Shown here: in pieces, positions 1 through 12,440 of the stretch
How positions within the stretch are numbered: the stretch's first letter is position 1
Layout: each line of letters begins with the position of its first letter
Source: Nematostella vectensis
Taxonomy: Eukaryota; Cnidaria; Anthozoa; Actiniaria; Edwardsiidae
Assembly (NCBI RefSeq): GCF_932526225.1
Contig: NC_064040.1
Location: forward strand, 12,190,856 to 12,254,855
Length of the DNA stretch: 64,000 nucleotides
Reading direction: 5' to 3'
Position numbers and translations under genes: made by a program
The notes under the pieces: generated by a model
Seen by the model: the letters and a program-made list of their open reading frames with translations, nothing else
Told to the model about the DNA's origin: nothing
Database searches by the model: none

Positions 1-209
1 ACATGTTTATCCAGGCCCAGTATTTTGAATAGGGGAAATCAGTCCGGAATATACAAGGAACCGACGGGCATTGTATGAAATAGTGTTTTTATATTTTTTC
101 TTTGCAGTTCATACGAGCAATCGCAGTTCATACGCGCAATGTTTTCCCGCCATGTCGGGCCGCTGGCTGTTTTGACGAGCACTGCTGGCGCTGTTTACAC
201 GTGTTTTAC

Positions 210-523
210 CTGTACAAATGTCCCCTCGGCGTGGTAGAGTCTGAAGAACATAGTACCAGGAATGATGATCATGGAACAGAGCGCAAGGAACCAGCCAACG
301 CCCTCTGACCAGGCGGGGTATTCCTGACCCTCGTACGTGATGTGTTTATACTTGATCAGGCTGAACACCAGTATGCCCTGAAAACACGGCATGTTATTAA
401 AGGGGATAGATCACCAGTTTTTTGTGGGCTACGGTTAACTTTCAACAACTTGCCTATAGTACAGAGACGGAAGTTAACCTGAGTAATGTTTATTGAAAGA
501 GTCCAGTTTGACACAGGTTGTGG

Positions 524-580
<57 letters not shown>

Positions 581-2145
581 AATCATAATATCGATTTTTA
601 TAAATGTAACATTTCCTATTAGACACAATGTATTTTCAGGTTAATTTTTAATTGTGTAATGTTTATTTAATTGATATATAATTGTAAAGTGCCTAGGGCA
701 ATTATTGATGAGGCGCTATATAAATGCAGATATTATTATTATTATTATATTATTATCTAAAAGGAGCCATCTCAAACATCGCTATAACAAAACTGGTAAG
801 AAAAAATGGTCTTTGCACCGATAAGCTTAAGATAAGCTTAAGAAGCAACAGGTTTAACAAGAAGCTTTAATTCTGGCGCCATGTTTGTTTTTATTCATGC
901 CGACCACTTTGACTTTGCGCTAATGAAATCATTCTCAAAAGTATTTTTCAATTATAAAACAAATATCAGTTGAAAGTTAACACATAGTAAAAGCTAACTC
1001 TCTGTGTTAAACGTGGGATTTCGGTGTCCAAGAATACGCAAAACCTTGCCGTAAATGACTTACTTCTAGGAGGTGTGCCAGCCGTACAAAACGTGACCTT
1101 CGAACGGCAAACGCGACGGCAAGCCCAGGTCACGTGACCGCTTGAGGTTTGCGGTCAGCCGTGAATCGCGAAAAACCTGGATCTTAAGGTCTCTAATGCG
1201 GCTTTAATCGTCCAGCGTTAATCCCATTAATGTTCTCCGCCATTACCATAATCATCATCATTACCACCGCCATCATTACACAATTTACCTACCATAGCCA
1301 CTCCACAATGACTATCATCATCACCACTTTTTCCCCACTATAGCCTGCCTCACAACCACCATCCCCATCATCTCCACAATAGCCAATCCAAAAAACATCA
1401 TTACCATAATCTTTACCAAAACTTTTACTTCCCCTATCACCATCTTCATATCCTTATCATTATCACCATAGCTCCCCCAACAACCACAATAATTATCACA
1501 AATACTATTATTACTACAGCAACTATCATCATAATCAATATGATCAAACACAATCATCAATATGATCAAACATCACCAGCATCATCATCACTAACACCAC
1601 TACCATCAGCAACACTATCATCGATACCACCATTATCAACATCACCACCATTTTGATAAAATACCGAGATACCTACCAGCACCATGATGAGTGAAAAATA
1701 TTTCCAGCAGAGGACCCACCACAAGGGCACACTTCTCCCTATCGTCCGGGTTATGTCATTCGCGTAACGACGAGCACCTAAAGAAGACCAACAAGAACCA
1801 ACGTGAGCCGTAACCTTCAGTCAGTTCGAGTTAGCAAGGACTCCGAGTTATCCCGGTAGAAATGACTGAAAGTTTCTAGGGAAGTCAGTTTGAGTTAGTG
1901 GGCTTCCACTCTTTACTCTTAACCCTTTGAATGGTAAATCTCCTACAATATTTGCTTACCGTAAATCCAGCCAATCACGATAAGCTCAAATGTGACGAGA
2001 AACAGCAAGGAAATGCCACATGAAAACGAGTCAAACAAGTTGAACACGTACATCCCGCCCTGCAATTAAGACAAGCCAATCAGACAGCGCTATGTATAAT
2101 CCAATCAAACAACGCCATATTTATTTTAAGCCAATGAGCTAGCGC

Positions 2146-2202
<57 letters not shown>

Positions 2203-5200
2203 GTAATAGTAATAGTAATAGTAATAGTAATAGTAATAGTAATAGTAATAGTAATAGTAATAGTAATAGTAATAGTAATAGTAGTAGTAATAGTAATAGT
2301 AATAGTAATAGTAATAGTAATAGTAATAGTAATAGTAATAGTAATAGTAACAGTAACAGTAACAGTAATAGTAATAGTAATAGTAATAGTAATAGTAATT
2401 CACAAGACCTCTCTCAGTCTTTGGACCGAAGAGACATGCTCTTAGCTATTCAACGAGATTACATTAAACAAGTAATCATATTTACAATATTTTTATCATT
2501 AATCGCGGCAAATGCACATTAATACAAAGGTAAACTAAAAAAGGAACCATCGCCTGCAAATCTGTTTACCTTTGATACACACGAGAGCCCTAAAAGGAAG
2601 AGGACAAAACAGATGACCAGATTCACCAGCTCGCGATGACGCTTTAAACGTTGTGGCCATTGCTCGATCATTGCCTGTGCAATTACTTCAACCTGACCGA
2701 ACTAGACAAGGGAAAAACGTTGAGATAGTAACTGTGAGTACAATATTTTTTTTAGGATTACATTTAACATTTAGGGTTACATTTAAACTCGTGTTATGTT
2801 TCACACTAAAATACGTGTTTTGTTTCACACCAAAACTCGTGTTTTGTTTCAGACTAAAACTCGTGTTTTTCTTTCACACTAAATTTCATGTTTTAGTGTT
2901 TTGTTTCACACTAAAACTCGTGCTTTGTTTCACACTAAAACTCATGATCTATAAAAATGTTCGTAATCGGATGGGAATTTAACTAATGTGACGTTTTAAG
3001 CCATTCGGGACAAAATAATCCCCGAAGAAGATATAATACAGAGACACTCACATTGTTTAAAAAATCGCTATTAATGACCCGAGTATGTCCTAACTTATTT
3101 GCCTCAACCTGACTTTTCGGCCCCTGGCATCACCATAAGAAAGATAACCTCCCCTCCCTAGTTTATTCATCCGGGAACTCTCACCTGGCTATCGAGTCCT
3201 AGGGCTATCATCATCAAAAAGAAAATCACTGCCCATAACTGGGGTAAAGGCAAAAGTGCAAGGGCTGCTGGGTAAACGATGAATACAAGACCAGGGCCTG
3301 GTGACAAACCAAAAAGACTGCATGCTCAGTATGATGTTTTGAAGAGACGGGGATTCGGACGTCATTAAACCTTCTTGCAGTGAGAATTCTACTGGATACA
3401 AAAAAGTTGTGCCGCCGTGTCAAAAAGATTAGCCAGCGGTATTGGGAGCTGCCTAAGAGATGTGATGCAAGAAACATGATTCTTTAGGTCTCCAGTTAAA
3501 TGGCACCATTGTCTGTTCGAACTCCAGTCTCTTCGCATTTAAAAGCCGAGCATGTCAAAATGACAAAATTGTTTAGCTTATGATTCCTGTTATATATAAA
3601 TTTTGTTATTTCTAATTCCGTACGCTAACGCGAGAGGTTCGAGAAGTCTGTGTCACATGTGGCGGCGTTGTTTTCTCCAAAATAGGGAAAAGCCATAGAA
3701 ATTTTACCGCCTGTATGACAAGAAAGACTCCAGGCAAGCTTTAGAAAAATTAGATGGTCTAAGAAGGTGCGGTGACAACATGCTATGAATTAACATAAGT
3801 TTGAAAGTATGTTGTACTACAGAGTATTTATTTATTTGTTTGTTTGTTTGTTTGTTTGTTGGTTGGTTTTTTTTTTGTACTTTTGTTTGTTTGTTGGTTG
3901 TTGTTGTCTTTTTGTTGTTTTTGTTTTTTTGTATGTTTTTTTATTTATTTTTTTTATTTTTTTTTTTATTGTTGTTGGAGGGGGGGGGAGGGGGGGAGGG
4001 CTCCGACGAAGAGTTAGCGCTTGTAACGTCAGAGTAATTACTCGGTATTATAGAGGTGTACAACATATTTGTCAACCTCGTTTTGATTCATAGCAGGTTT
4101 GAGGCTGTCTGGAGTTTGAGCAGGCTGCATTACCTTGAGACGCGACTTCCGACACGCTTTTATCCTGGATGTGCGCCATGTGTCCGACAATAGAGAAGAT
4201 GACAAACCCGGCGAAGATACTGGTGCAACAATTGACGAGCGAGATTACCATTGCGTCCCTAAAACGGGAAAAACACGGCCACTCAGGAACAAATACCGAT
4301 GTTTAGACCAATTACGGTCTCTCAGAGAAAAAAACAGCTTTTGGAAGAAATAAAAACAGTATCAATACGTTAAAGCGTTTTTATTTTTATTCGCCTAAGC
4401 GTTTTTCGTATCAATCCGCCAAAACACTTTTCGAGTACATCCGCAATTACGCTTTACCCGATTCTGCCCTCGCTTCGATGGCCAGTGCTGTAAATACTGT
4501 CTTGTCCGGAAAACCGAACTCTAAATGTCGTTGTCAAGTTAACCTACCGGTAAATGTTGTTTTTGCGGTTGTTGTAGCTGGCAAAGCCTGTCAGGACACC
4601 AAAACCGATGGCCAATGAGTACAGAATCTGAGAGGATGCATCCACCCAGACCTACAAAACCGAAATCTGTTGAACATTTTGCCCTCTAGTAGAAAGACAG
4701 ATGATTAGAATCTATTCTCCAAATTGTACCAAATGCGAAAAGAGATAAAGAAAGATAACGTCAAAGTTTCTTCTCACGCCTACTTCCCACGCGACCCGTA
4801 CATGGCCGTACTTAGAAGCGCCAGGTGAAGAGAGTTTGGGTCACGTGTCCTTTCTTTTCACTGGAATGGCCTACGTCAAAAGTGTTCTACTTAACTGGAT
4901 TACTAAAGGGTCTATGTACTTCCATTTTGTCACCTTAGCAGCTTTGTAACCACAAGAAGAAGTGATCTAATCCCTTTGGCTTTCTTAATACAGTCCTTTA
5001 AATTGACCTGATTGAAGCTATGTTTTTATTAAATGCTATTTCAAAATTTTATTTGCCGAAAATAAGACAATAAAGAAACGGCTGATTGAGCCCTCACAAC
5101 GATGAAGAGATAAAAGCGTTGAAAACGTCTTTACCTTTGGATCCTTTAACCGTTTCCATTCTGGAGTGATAAAATACAGAATTCCGTTCAACGACCCGGG

Positions 5201-8200
5201 TAAAGTGACTCCTCTGATGAAGAAAACGATGAGGATAATGAAGGGAAGCGTAGCTGTGACGTAGACGACTTTACCCGTGGTCTTTATCCCTCGCCAGATG
5301 CAGAAGTACACTAGTACCCAGGCTACCAGAAGACACACAGTCAAGTGAACATTCAGGCCTCCCGGTTCATCAATGCCTTTGGTAATCTCTAGGACTTTGT
5401 AGCTGAAAAGAGAAACAAATTGTTACTCTCAGACATGTAATCAGACGCTTAAGAGATCTCGGACACTGTAGTTGAACAGGATTGTATATCGAGTGGAGCT
5501 GTAATTATTTTATAAATAATGTGATGGGTGAAGCGTTGAGCACATCAGGTTTCAGGATTCAGAATCAGTGCGCGCCACAGGTAGTCAAGGGACGAGCCGC
5601 AAACTCTTGAATTGATGACACTCCAAATGTGTTCATAATACGTTGAAAATAGATATGTTCCAGTGCTGTGTACGGCAGACGCGCTGTGAACATATCTATC
5701 AGAAGGTGTTCCACAGGAATCCCTCTCATCAAGGACCGAGTTCTACTTGCATGATGATTTGATTATACCCAGGAAGCGTTGACGGCAGACGCGTTGGGTA
5801 CAAAACAGTAAAAGGTGTTTCATAGGAAGGCCACTTATCTAGGACCGAGTTATACACGCATACGGAAATCCCTGCTTGATGAAACTCCAGCAGCGTTGAC
5901 GGCGGACACGTTGTGTACAAAACAATAAAAGGTGTTTCACAGGAAGCCCACTTATCTAGGACCGAGTTATACTTACATAAGGAACTCCCTGCTTGATGAA
6001 ACTCCAGCAGCGTTGACGGCGGACACGTTGTGTACAAAACAATAAAAGGTGTTTCACAGGAAGCCCACTTATCTTGGACCGAGTTATACTTACATAAGGA
6101 ACTCCCTGCTTGATGAAACTCCAGCAGCGTTGACGGCGGACACGTTGTGTACAAAACAATAAAAGGTGTTTCACAGGAAGCCCACTTATCTTGGACCGAG
6201 TTATACTTACATAAGGAACTCCCTGCTTGATGAAACTCCAGCAGCGTTGACGGCGGACACGTTGTGTACAAAACAATAAAAGGTGTTTCACAGGAAGCCC
6301 ACTTATCTTGGACCGAGTTATACTTACATAAGGAACTCCCTGCTTGATGAAACTCCAGCAGCGTTGACGGCGGACACGTTGTGTACAAAACAATAAAAGG
6401 TGTTTCACAGGAAGCCCACTTATCTAGAACCGAGTTATACTTACATAAGGAACTCCCTGCTAGATGAAACCCCAGAAGCGTTGACAGCGGACGCGTTGTG
6501 CACATAGCAATCAGGTGTGTTCCAGGGATGATTACAACCGACCCAGGGCACCTCCGCGAAGAACGAGTAATAAAGATAGTATAAACTCCATGCAAGGATG
6601 ACATTGTAGTAGATGGCGACCAGGAAGCATAGCATCATGGAGGTGAGACCGATACCTGGACAAAAGTAAAATTCACGTTCCTGAAGCGCATTGAACAACG
6701 TGACAGCCCACGAATAACTTGTGAACTCAGAGAAATCAATCTCTTGTAACAAGTGGATTCCAGGGCCGTAGCAGGGGGTGGGGCACTGGGGGTACGTGAC
6801 CACCAATATTTTCAAAAATTATAAGGAAATGACCAGTAGGGGGGTGGCTATGCCCCCTATTGTTTTCTTACTGTACCCCCCCCCCCCCCCCCCAAAAAAA
6901 AAATAACAATAATAATTCGAGGCCCGCTACGGCTATGAATCCACATGGCGAGCTCACGTCAAACCGTTTCCCGCCAAAAGTTTCCCGCCTAAAATACTTG
7001 TACCTACCGTATAATCCCCCCTGCGCCCGATTTGTTAGCCAAATATGGTGTTTGCGAGTGGTAATGCTGTTACACGTTTAAGCTTATTTGTAAATTTTGA
7101 TACTTACCGGTAAAGAGTGGACTGATTTTCTGCCAGGCTTTGACGGGTCCTCGCTGTAGTACTTGGCCGATGCTTAGCTCCATGAAGAACAAAGGGATTC
7201 CTCCAAGAACCAGGAACAAGAAGTATGGAATGAGAAAAGCACCTGTGAGAAAGACACAAGGAGGGCACTAAGTGTCACGAGGACATTGCGACAGAGGTAG
7301 ATACATATATGGATTTGATAAATATAAATAAATCACAAGCATCTCTTTGTGTTGTCAAAACTAGATTCTCGATACAATTTAACTGATAACAAGAGAAAAC
7401 ACTTTGTTATGATCAACAGCACCTATATTTCCTGAGGAAGACTGTTGTACACAGCCGAAAAATAGGTACTGTTGGTCATAACAAAGTGTTTTCTCTTGTT
7501 GTTATATGGATTTGATAGATAGGGTTAGAAAGCTTCCTACGGGCAGACAGAACGAATTGGCGAGAAAATAAACAAACGAATGATACTAGAATGTTCAGAG
7601 GTGGTCGAGAATTCGGACATACTGGATAGAGAAACCAATACCGAGTTCTTGAAAATATGAGAATGTGGAGATGAAAGATAACCAATAAATAACATAAGGT
7701 GAAGATGCTCGCTAGAGCCTATCTTAGCATCCTCTCCCGTAGCGGCAAATACGCCCTCCTTTTCCCCAGCAAATGTGCTATTTGGACTTTTAAGAAGACT
7801 TTTTGCACTTCCCCGCACGACGTAATTAGCACCCGGATGCATTTATAGCTATTTATGGATTAATGGTCTGGGAAGGATACAGGATTTCCCGAAAGTGGGG
7901 GGAGTACCTACCGACCCAAAGAAAGAGGCTCCAATTATAAAGCATATGATGGGAGGAAAATTTGTGAGTTTCAGCTTCATTACATTTATTCTAAAATTTC
8001 TGTCCGAGGGGAGAACTTGGCTGCCCCAGCCTACATCCGCCACTTTTATAAGCATCCTCGGGGACCCAGGGCGTCGCGGAGATCGGGCACACAGGGAGCG
8101 CGGCGCGAGAAAGAAACAGGCTGAAAGACGTCTTTCAGTGCTCTTTCTTTCTCGCGCACTCCCTGTGTGCCCGATCTCCGCAACGCCCTGGGTCCCCGAG

Positions 8201-9958
8201 GATGTTTAATAAGCAAATAGATAATGTGGAAAAGCATAAGCAAACAAACGGATAAAAAGGTATACACGTATAGTAGAAAAGGAATAAGTAAACAGCATGA
8301 AAGCAAACGAAAAAAAAAAAACACAGTCGACCCCATTAACGATGTCAGGGATAAAAGACTATTTTTTAAAATCTTCGATTTACCCTGGAAATTCATTATA
8401 AGCCTGCTACTTAAAACCTTAAAAGGTTTTCACCACTGAACTTGTTTTTAATGTACGCTTTCTCCAATCCTATTATACGTTAAACCAGGGCAACAGGATA
8501 ATTTAGTGATTAATCAAAGTTTTTTCAATTTTGAACAACTTTTTTGTGAAAACAGCTAATGGGATCTACTGTATACATCTATTTCAATCAAGGTTGCACC
8601 CGCAAATCAGGGTATCGTAGCCGGCAGTGATTCATGGGTAACGCAAAAATGGCTGAATTCTGATCTCTCTTTCACGCCATGTGAACGTTTAGAGGTACAT
8701 AAATAAGATCTCTTAAGCTTTCCAAAATGCTGTTTGTTTTGATTGGATTGAACTTATTTTATTATTTATTTGATTCCCCGAAAGCACTGCGGGTTACGAC
8801 ACATAGATTGTAACCTTATTTGAAATAGGTGTAAGGGTGAAAAGGCAAAAAAAAGAGAGCTCAGGGGCCGTGTTTTTCGTACAGGATTAGCCATACGTGG
8901 TCAGCATCACGTTGTCCCCACGCACCTTTTCACACTGTGCAAACGAAACATAGAATGTCAATGTTTTCACATTAAAGCGGCATCGTCACCAATTTACTTC
9001 CGGTCGATTACGTAACAATCTCCGATGGTTTTTAACGGAAAACGCGAAAAATATTTCAAAATTGTAAAAGCAGTGTGTCTATTGGAAGTTTCTTTGAGGA
9101 TGTGACTGATTATTTAGAGATGACCTGTAAACTAGCGCGGATTCGAATGGGTTTTTTAGGTTTCCGTGGGCCCTCCGGGAAGTCAACTGCTGATAACGCC
9201 GCTTTAAGAACGTAACTACTTTAAGAAAAGTGCCAATTAATGATATTTGTCTAGTTTTGAGGGAAAGGTTGCACCAATGTAAGTTTGTATTATATCGTAT
9301 ATTAATTACAGTACGTATTATATTCAAAATCAATGTTAAAACTATCGTCGTCTTTGACAATATCATCATCAACATCAAAATAATCATTTATCATCGCCAA
9401 TGGCATGATCATAATCATCATCATCATCACCACCATTGTCATTATTGTCATCAGCATGATTATCACAATCCCCATTATCGTTAACATCCTGATCATAACA
9501 TCGAAGCAATAATTATTTACCGCCATAGAATCATGCTAATAGTGATGGTGATGACACTCGTACGATTGGGGTGCAGAATACAGACCCATTAAGAAAATAG
9601 TGGGGGGCACAGCCACGCCCCTTCTGGTCATTTTCTTATATTTTTTGAAAATATTGGCGGTCACGTGCCCCCAGTGCCCCACCCCTGCTACGGCCCTGCG
9701 TCATCACTATCCTACCGTCATCACTAATAAATAAACATCAATACTTATCATCCTTAATAACAACGGCAATTGCACACGCACCTCCCCCGTTTTTGAAGCA
9801 CATGTAGGGAAACCGCCAAAAGTTCCCATAACCCACTGCGAACCCGATGCATGCGAACATAAACTCGATCTTCCTGTCCCATCTTTCCCGAGAGGGCCTG
9901 GTCTCCACATCCAACCCTGTTGGGGCCTCAACAGATTTCTCTTGCGTCATTGGACCAC
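210..9958 (-). CDS. SLC6 family Na+/Cl- dependent neurotransmitter/amino acid transporter (GAT/taurine-like), near complete
   Basis: Plasma-membrane symporter expected to couple Na+ and Cl- gradients to uptake of a small amino acid-like substrate. Exons in transcription order: 9958-9782, 7242-7108, 6655-6445, 5402-5135, 4651-4548, 4258-4134, 3297-3185, 2701-2570, 2059-1960, 1777-1677, 377-210. All have GT/AG borders and compatible phases, giving 542 codons from the ATG at 9950. TM1 reads [10 protein letters not shown] then [12 protein letters not shown]. The second extracellular loop has [13 protein letters not shown], with the paired cysteines usual in SLC6. Later motifs include [53 protein letters not shown] and [10 protein letters not shown]; exon 11 in the list is TM12. 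The family averages about 600 residues, so only a short C-terminal tail is missing, beyond base 1. The acceptor at 9959 implies an upstream 5' exon that was not found. Loop motifs look closest to the GABA/taurine/creatine branch, but the substrate cannot be assigned. The intron after the third exon carries a 117-bp array copying the exon end. Confidence 0.93.
527..576. repeat. (TA)n microsatellite
   Basis: An uninterrupted TA dinucleotide run of about 50 bases lies in the last in-window intron of the SLC6 gene. It has no coding meaning; the short Tyr/Ile ORF over it is an artefact. Confidence 0.97.
1246..1640. repeat. Degenerate CAT/ATC-rich simple repeat
   Basis: About 400 bases of imperfect ATC/CAC/CAT triplets on the + strand, in an SLC6 intron. 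A second smaller stretch of the same kind lies at about 9355-9490. Reading frames through it are low complexity. Confidence 0.85.
2145..2399. repeat. (AAT)n passing into (AATAGT)n compound microsatellite
   Basis: The array starts as pure AAT triplets for about 55 bases, then becomes a hexamer AATAGT for about 200 bases, with a few GTAGT and AAC variants. It lies in the SLC6 intron between the exons at 2570-2701 and 1960-2059. The poly-Tyr ORF on the minus strand is an artefact. Confidence 0.97.
2780..2950. repeat. ~24-bp minisatellite
   Basis: About six imperfect copies of a unit resembling TTTCACACTAAAACTCGTG plus a short TTTTG spacer. It lies in the SLC6 intron, roughly 80 bases upstream (in transcript sense) of the acceptor of the 2701-2570 exon. 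Confidence 0.85.
3825..4000. repeat. T-rich (GTTT)n followed by a G-run
   Basis: The + strand shows GTTT/GTTG repeats, then long T runs, then a broken G run at about 3978-4000. It is intronic low-complexity DNA. Confidence 0.8.
5665..6525 (-). repeat. 117-bp tandem array copying an SLC6 exon end plus its 5' splice site
   Basis: A landmark GTTGAC (or GTTGACAGC variant) occurs at 5778, 5895, 6012, 6129, 6246, 6363 and 6480, exactly 117 bases apart; a decayed unit lies near 5665. Read on the minus strand, each unit holds about 80 bases matching the 3' end of exon 6655-6445 (encoding roughly [17 protein letters not shown] and GVSSSREFL), then the donor GTAAGTATAAC, then about 37 bases of intron. 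The authentic exon end is the first transcribed copy. Intact donor copies lie near 6439 (authentic), 6322, 6205, 6088 and 5971; the two most distal are mutated. Reading past any donor in the transporter frame meets ATG TAA at once, so the copies cannot extend the protein. The 291-residue repetitive ORF on this strand is a by-product of a period divisible by three. Confidence 0.93.
6762..6885 (+). mobile_element. Interspersed repeat copy, GACCAGTAGGGGCGTGGC family
   Basis: One of five copies in the window. Shared order: CCGTAGCAGGGGGTGGGGC, a CAATATTTTCAAAAATT stretch, AATGACCAGTAGGGG, GTGGCTGTGCCCCC, then AATATTTTCTTA and a C-run. No terminal inverted repeats were recognised. It lies within an SLC6 intron. 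Confidence 0.75.
7388..7500. mobile_element. Palindromic MITE-like element
   Basis: Two arms of about 44 bases are near-perfect inverted copies (AACAAGAGAAAACACTTTGT at the left, its complement at the right end), separated by about 25 bases. The transcript would fold into one long hairpin. It lies within an SLC6 intron. Confidence 0.85.
8054..8203. mobile_element. Near-perfect 150-bp foldback palindrome
   Basis: The sequence from ATCCTCGGGGACCCAGGGCG to its complement at 8184-8203 is an almost complete palindrome, with arms of about 72 bases and centre AGACGTCT. It is GC-rich in AT-rich surroundings. A clear target-site duplication was not seen. It lies in the large intron between the first two in-window SLC6 exons. 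Confidence 0.88.
9577..9706 (-). mobile_element. Interspersed repeat copy, GACCAGTAGGGGCGTGGC family (inverted)
   Basis: Minus-strand copy of the 6762-6885 family, containing GCCACGCCCC, CTGGTCATTTTCTTA and ending in CCCACCCCTGCTACGGCC. It lies about 75 bases from the SLC6 exon at 9782-9958. Confidence 0.75.
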
Positions 9959-10400
9959 CTGAAAATAGCAAGGTGTTAAACGTATAAACGCCGTCTGTAA
10001 TCTTTCCCGACCTTTTTTTCTACTGCAGTTTTAAATATTATGCGAACTCTCGAATCGCCTCCTGGCTCTCCGCCATACAAAACCTAAAGCGTATTCACTG
10101 GGCCAGCAATAAAAAGGTTTCCAGTCACCTATCCATAATGCATTGACGAATCAAAATGCGCCAAATAAAATTCCGTTAGTTTGAATGAAAAAGACCAGAA
10201 AGGGGTTTAGATGTTGGAAATTGTTGACAATAGTTCGCAAAATATTAAAAACCGCAGTTACACGACTATTTTGTGGGTGTTAATACTAATTAAAATTCGC
10301 AACTACCAGCATGCTCTTAAAGAAGCCCAATCAGGCCGCCATGTTTACCCTCCTGCAAAGTACCGAGTAACAATAGCATCTATTTCTATCGGCTGATTTA

Positions 10401-10697
10401 CTGTCGAGTCCGTTGTATCGCGACCCGCGTTTTCAAAACACGATTTGTTTTGGATTTCTGTTCCGTCAGTAAAACCATTCTGAGCCAATCAGAGTCTAGC
10501 TTTGTACACTTCCCTGGCTATCCTCTGGACGAAAACCAGACAGTGTCGCGACAGAGAGCCAGGCGACTGCACTAAGCGAGAAAAGGAAAGAATCTGATTG
10601 GCTTAGAATAATTTGACTGGCGGAACAGAAAATACCAAAAGACAAAAACAAATCGATGTTTTGAAAATGCGGCGTCGCGATACAACGGATTCGACAG
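10401..10697. mobile_element. ~297-bp MITE with ~105-bp terminal inverted repeats
   Basis: The left arm starts CTGTCGAGTCCGTTGTATCG and the right arm is its inverted copy with about 15 percent mismatch. Both arms include TTCTGTTCCG and end at AGCCAATCAGA near the centre. Target-site duplication unresolved. Confidence 0.85.
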
Positions 10698-11100
10698 TAA
10701 CCGAAAAGCGAGTTACTGAGGTATTTCTAGGGGATTTGTATATTTTTAGGTTTCTTGCAAAAAAAAAAAAAAAAGAAAGAAAGAAAAAGATGTATTTTCA
10801 GATTTAAACAAAGAAGTGGCCAACTCCCACGTGAAATAGGCAGATACTATCTTGCCTTACTAAGCGAGAGGAGCGCCTCTCAAGATTGCATATTATCGCG
10901 GGTATTAGTGCGAGACCGATTAACACGCATCTCATTATTTGTCTAGACTGTGCTCCTAACTCATATACTACTTTAATATAATCGGATTTCTCATAAACAA
11001 TATATTGTCTCTAAGAAATGAAATAAAGAAGTGAATGAAAGTTTTTGACGAACAATCAAACCTTCAAATATTGTCTCTGATTGCTTTATGTTTTGAAATC

Positions 11101-11482
11101 AAGGGCACCCAACGACGAAAATTTCACAACCGGCCTAAAGTGAGTTAAGATACTGTTTTTATTCGTTTGCAGTCGTTTTTATACAATATAGAGCTTTCCT
11201 ATGTATTTTTTTCTGTTCGGATTTGCTAGGCAAAATTACAGCCATCCGAAAAATCTAGTTACTTTTCTTTCCTTTTTTAAAGCATGTCGGACGTAAAAAT
11301 CTCCCGAAAATGGTGATGGTGGTAACAAAAGCATCACATAGGTGATCCAGCTCTCTTCCCGAGAGACATAGGTGATCTAGAAATACAAATTCCGAAAAAA
11401 AAGTAGACATTTCTAGGGCGACCCCGAAATCCGTAGGTGACCTTGCTTCCGATTTGACCGAAAATGGTCGTTGGGTGCCCTT
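11101..11482. mobile_element. ~382-bp MITE, termini AAGGGCACCCAACGA
   Basis: Inverted termini AAGGGCACCCAACGACGAAA and its complement bound the element. The flanking octamers (TTGAAATC and GTGAAATG) share TGAAAT, suggesting a decayed 8-bp duplication of hAT type. No transposase ORF. Confidence 0.8.
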
Positions 11483-12282
11483 GTGAAATGTTGTGCTTGA
11501 GCAATGCACAGGTGATAACCGCCCTGCCAGACCTCATCTGGGCCTATTCGCAAATGGTCTGTAGGAAATACCCTCTCGACATCGCTTCGATATTTGTGTT
11601 TTACCCAAGTGTACTCAAGTATGCCATTAAAGAAGGCCAATCACGCCGCCATTTGACACTCCTGCACTCTCACGCACAATACCGAGTCAATCAAAAAATC
11701 CAGTTCCATCAAGAGACCATAATGTATATCATGGCCTCTTGGTTCCATCGCTTCCATTCAACCAAGTTACTCCTCCCTTCCCCCCAACCAGTAGAGGTGT
11801 CAATGCCACCAATAGTTTCTTAATGTTTTTATATACACTCTTATTTTTATAAGAACGTCTAATTTTTAGTTGTTGCTGGACCATTCTTATTTTTGGGACA
11901 TTTTAATGCTAAATATCTTCTTAACATGTTATATATATAGTATAGTATATATATATAGTGTATATTTAGTAAATTAACCTCTTCTGGCGGCTGGGATATC
12001 GGCGGATAATGAGAGATGATACGAAAAATAAACAGAGAATATATAGATAAATGAGATAATATATATAAATAAATAAGAAATGGTTCGAAAAATAAACTGC
12101 AAAGTTTGACCACCTTTTGATGTTTCTATGATGAAATATAAGTATTGCTATTTTTAGTGACGTCACCGATGACGTCATGCTCAGTTGACATATCGTTGCA
12201 CCCCCCTTGACACCTACATGACATCTGACATCTGGTTGTCTAATATTGTTTCTACCAGTTAAAATTTTAAGTTAAAACATTT

Positions 12283-12440
12283 ATGGGCGACGTGTTTTTA
12301 CATTTATGGTTGACTGTTTATTACATTTATGGGCGTTGTGTTATTACATTTATGGTTGTTATAACATTTATGGGTGACTGTTATTACATTTAGGTAGTTG
12401 TAACATTTATGGGTGTTATTACATTTATGGGTGATACACA
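12283..12440. repeat. ~18-bp minisatellite
   Basis: About eight imperfect units built on TTACATTTATGGGTGTTG, with spacing 15-22 bases. Confidence 0.8.

Noticed and set aside
2146-2403. Poly-tyrosine ORF
   Set aside because: Translation of an AAT/AATAGT microsatellite.
5665-6480. A CRISPR-like array (117-bp regular repeat)
   Set aside because: Units are contiguous with no unique spacers, and the context is an animal gene intron.
5729-6604. 291-residue minus-strand ORF with a 39-residue repeat
   Set aside because: It runs out of frame over an SLC6 exon and a 117-bp intronic array. The period divisible by three keeps it open; no ATG context or splice logic supports it.
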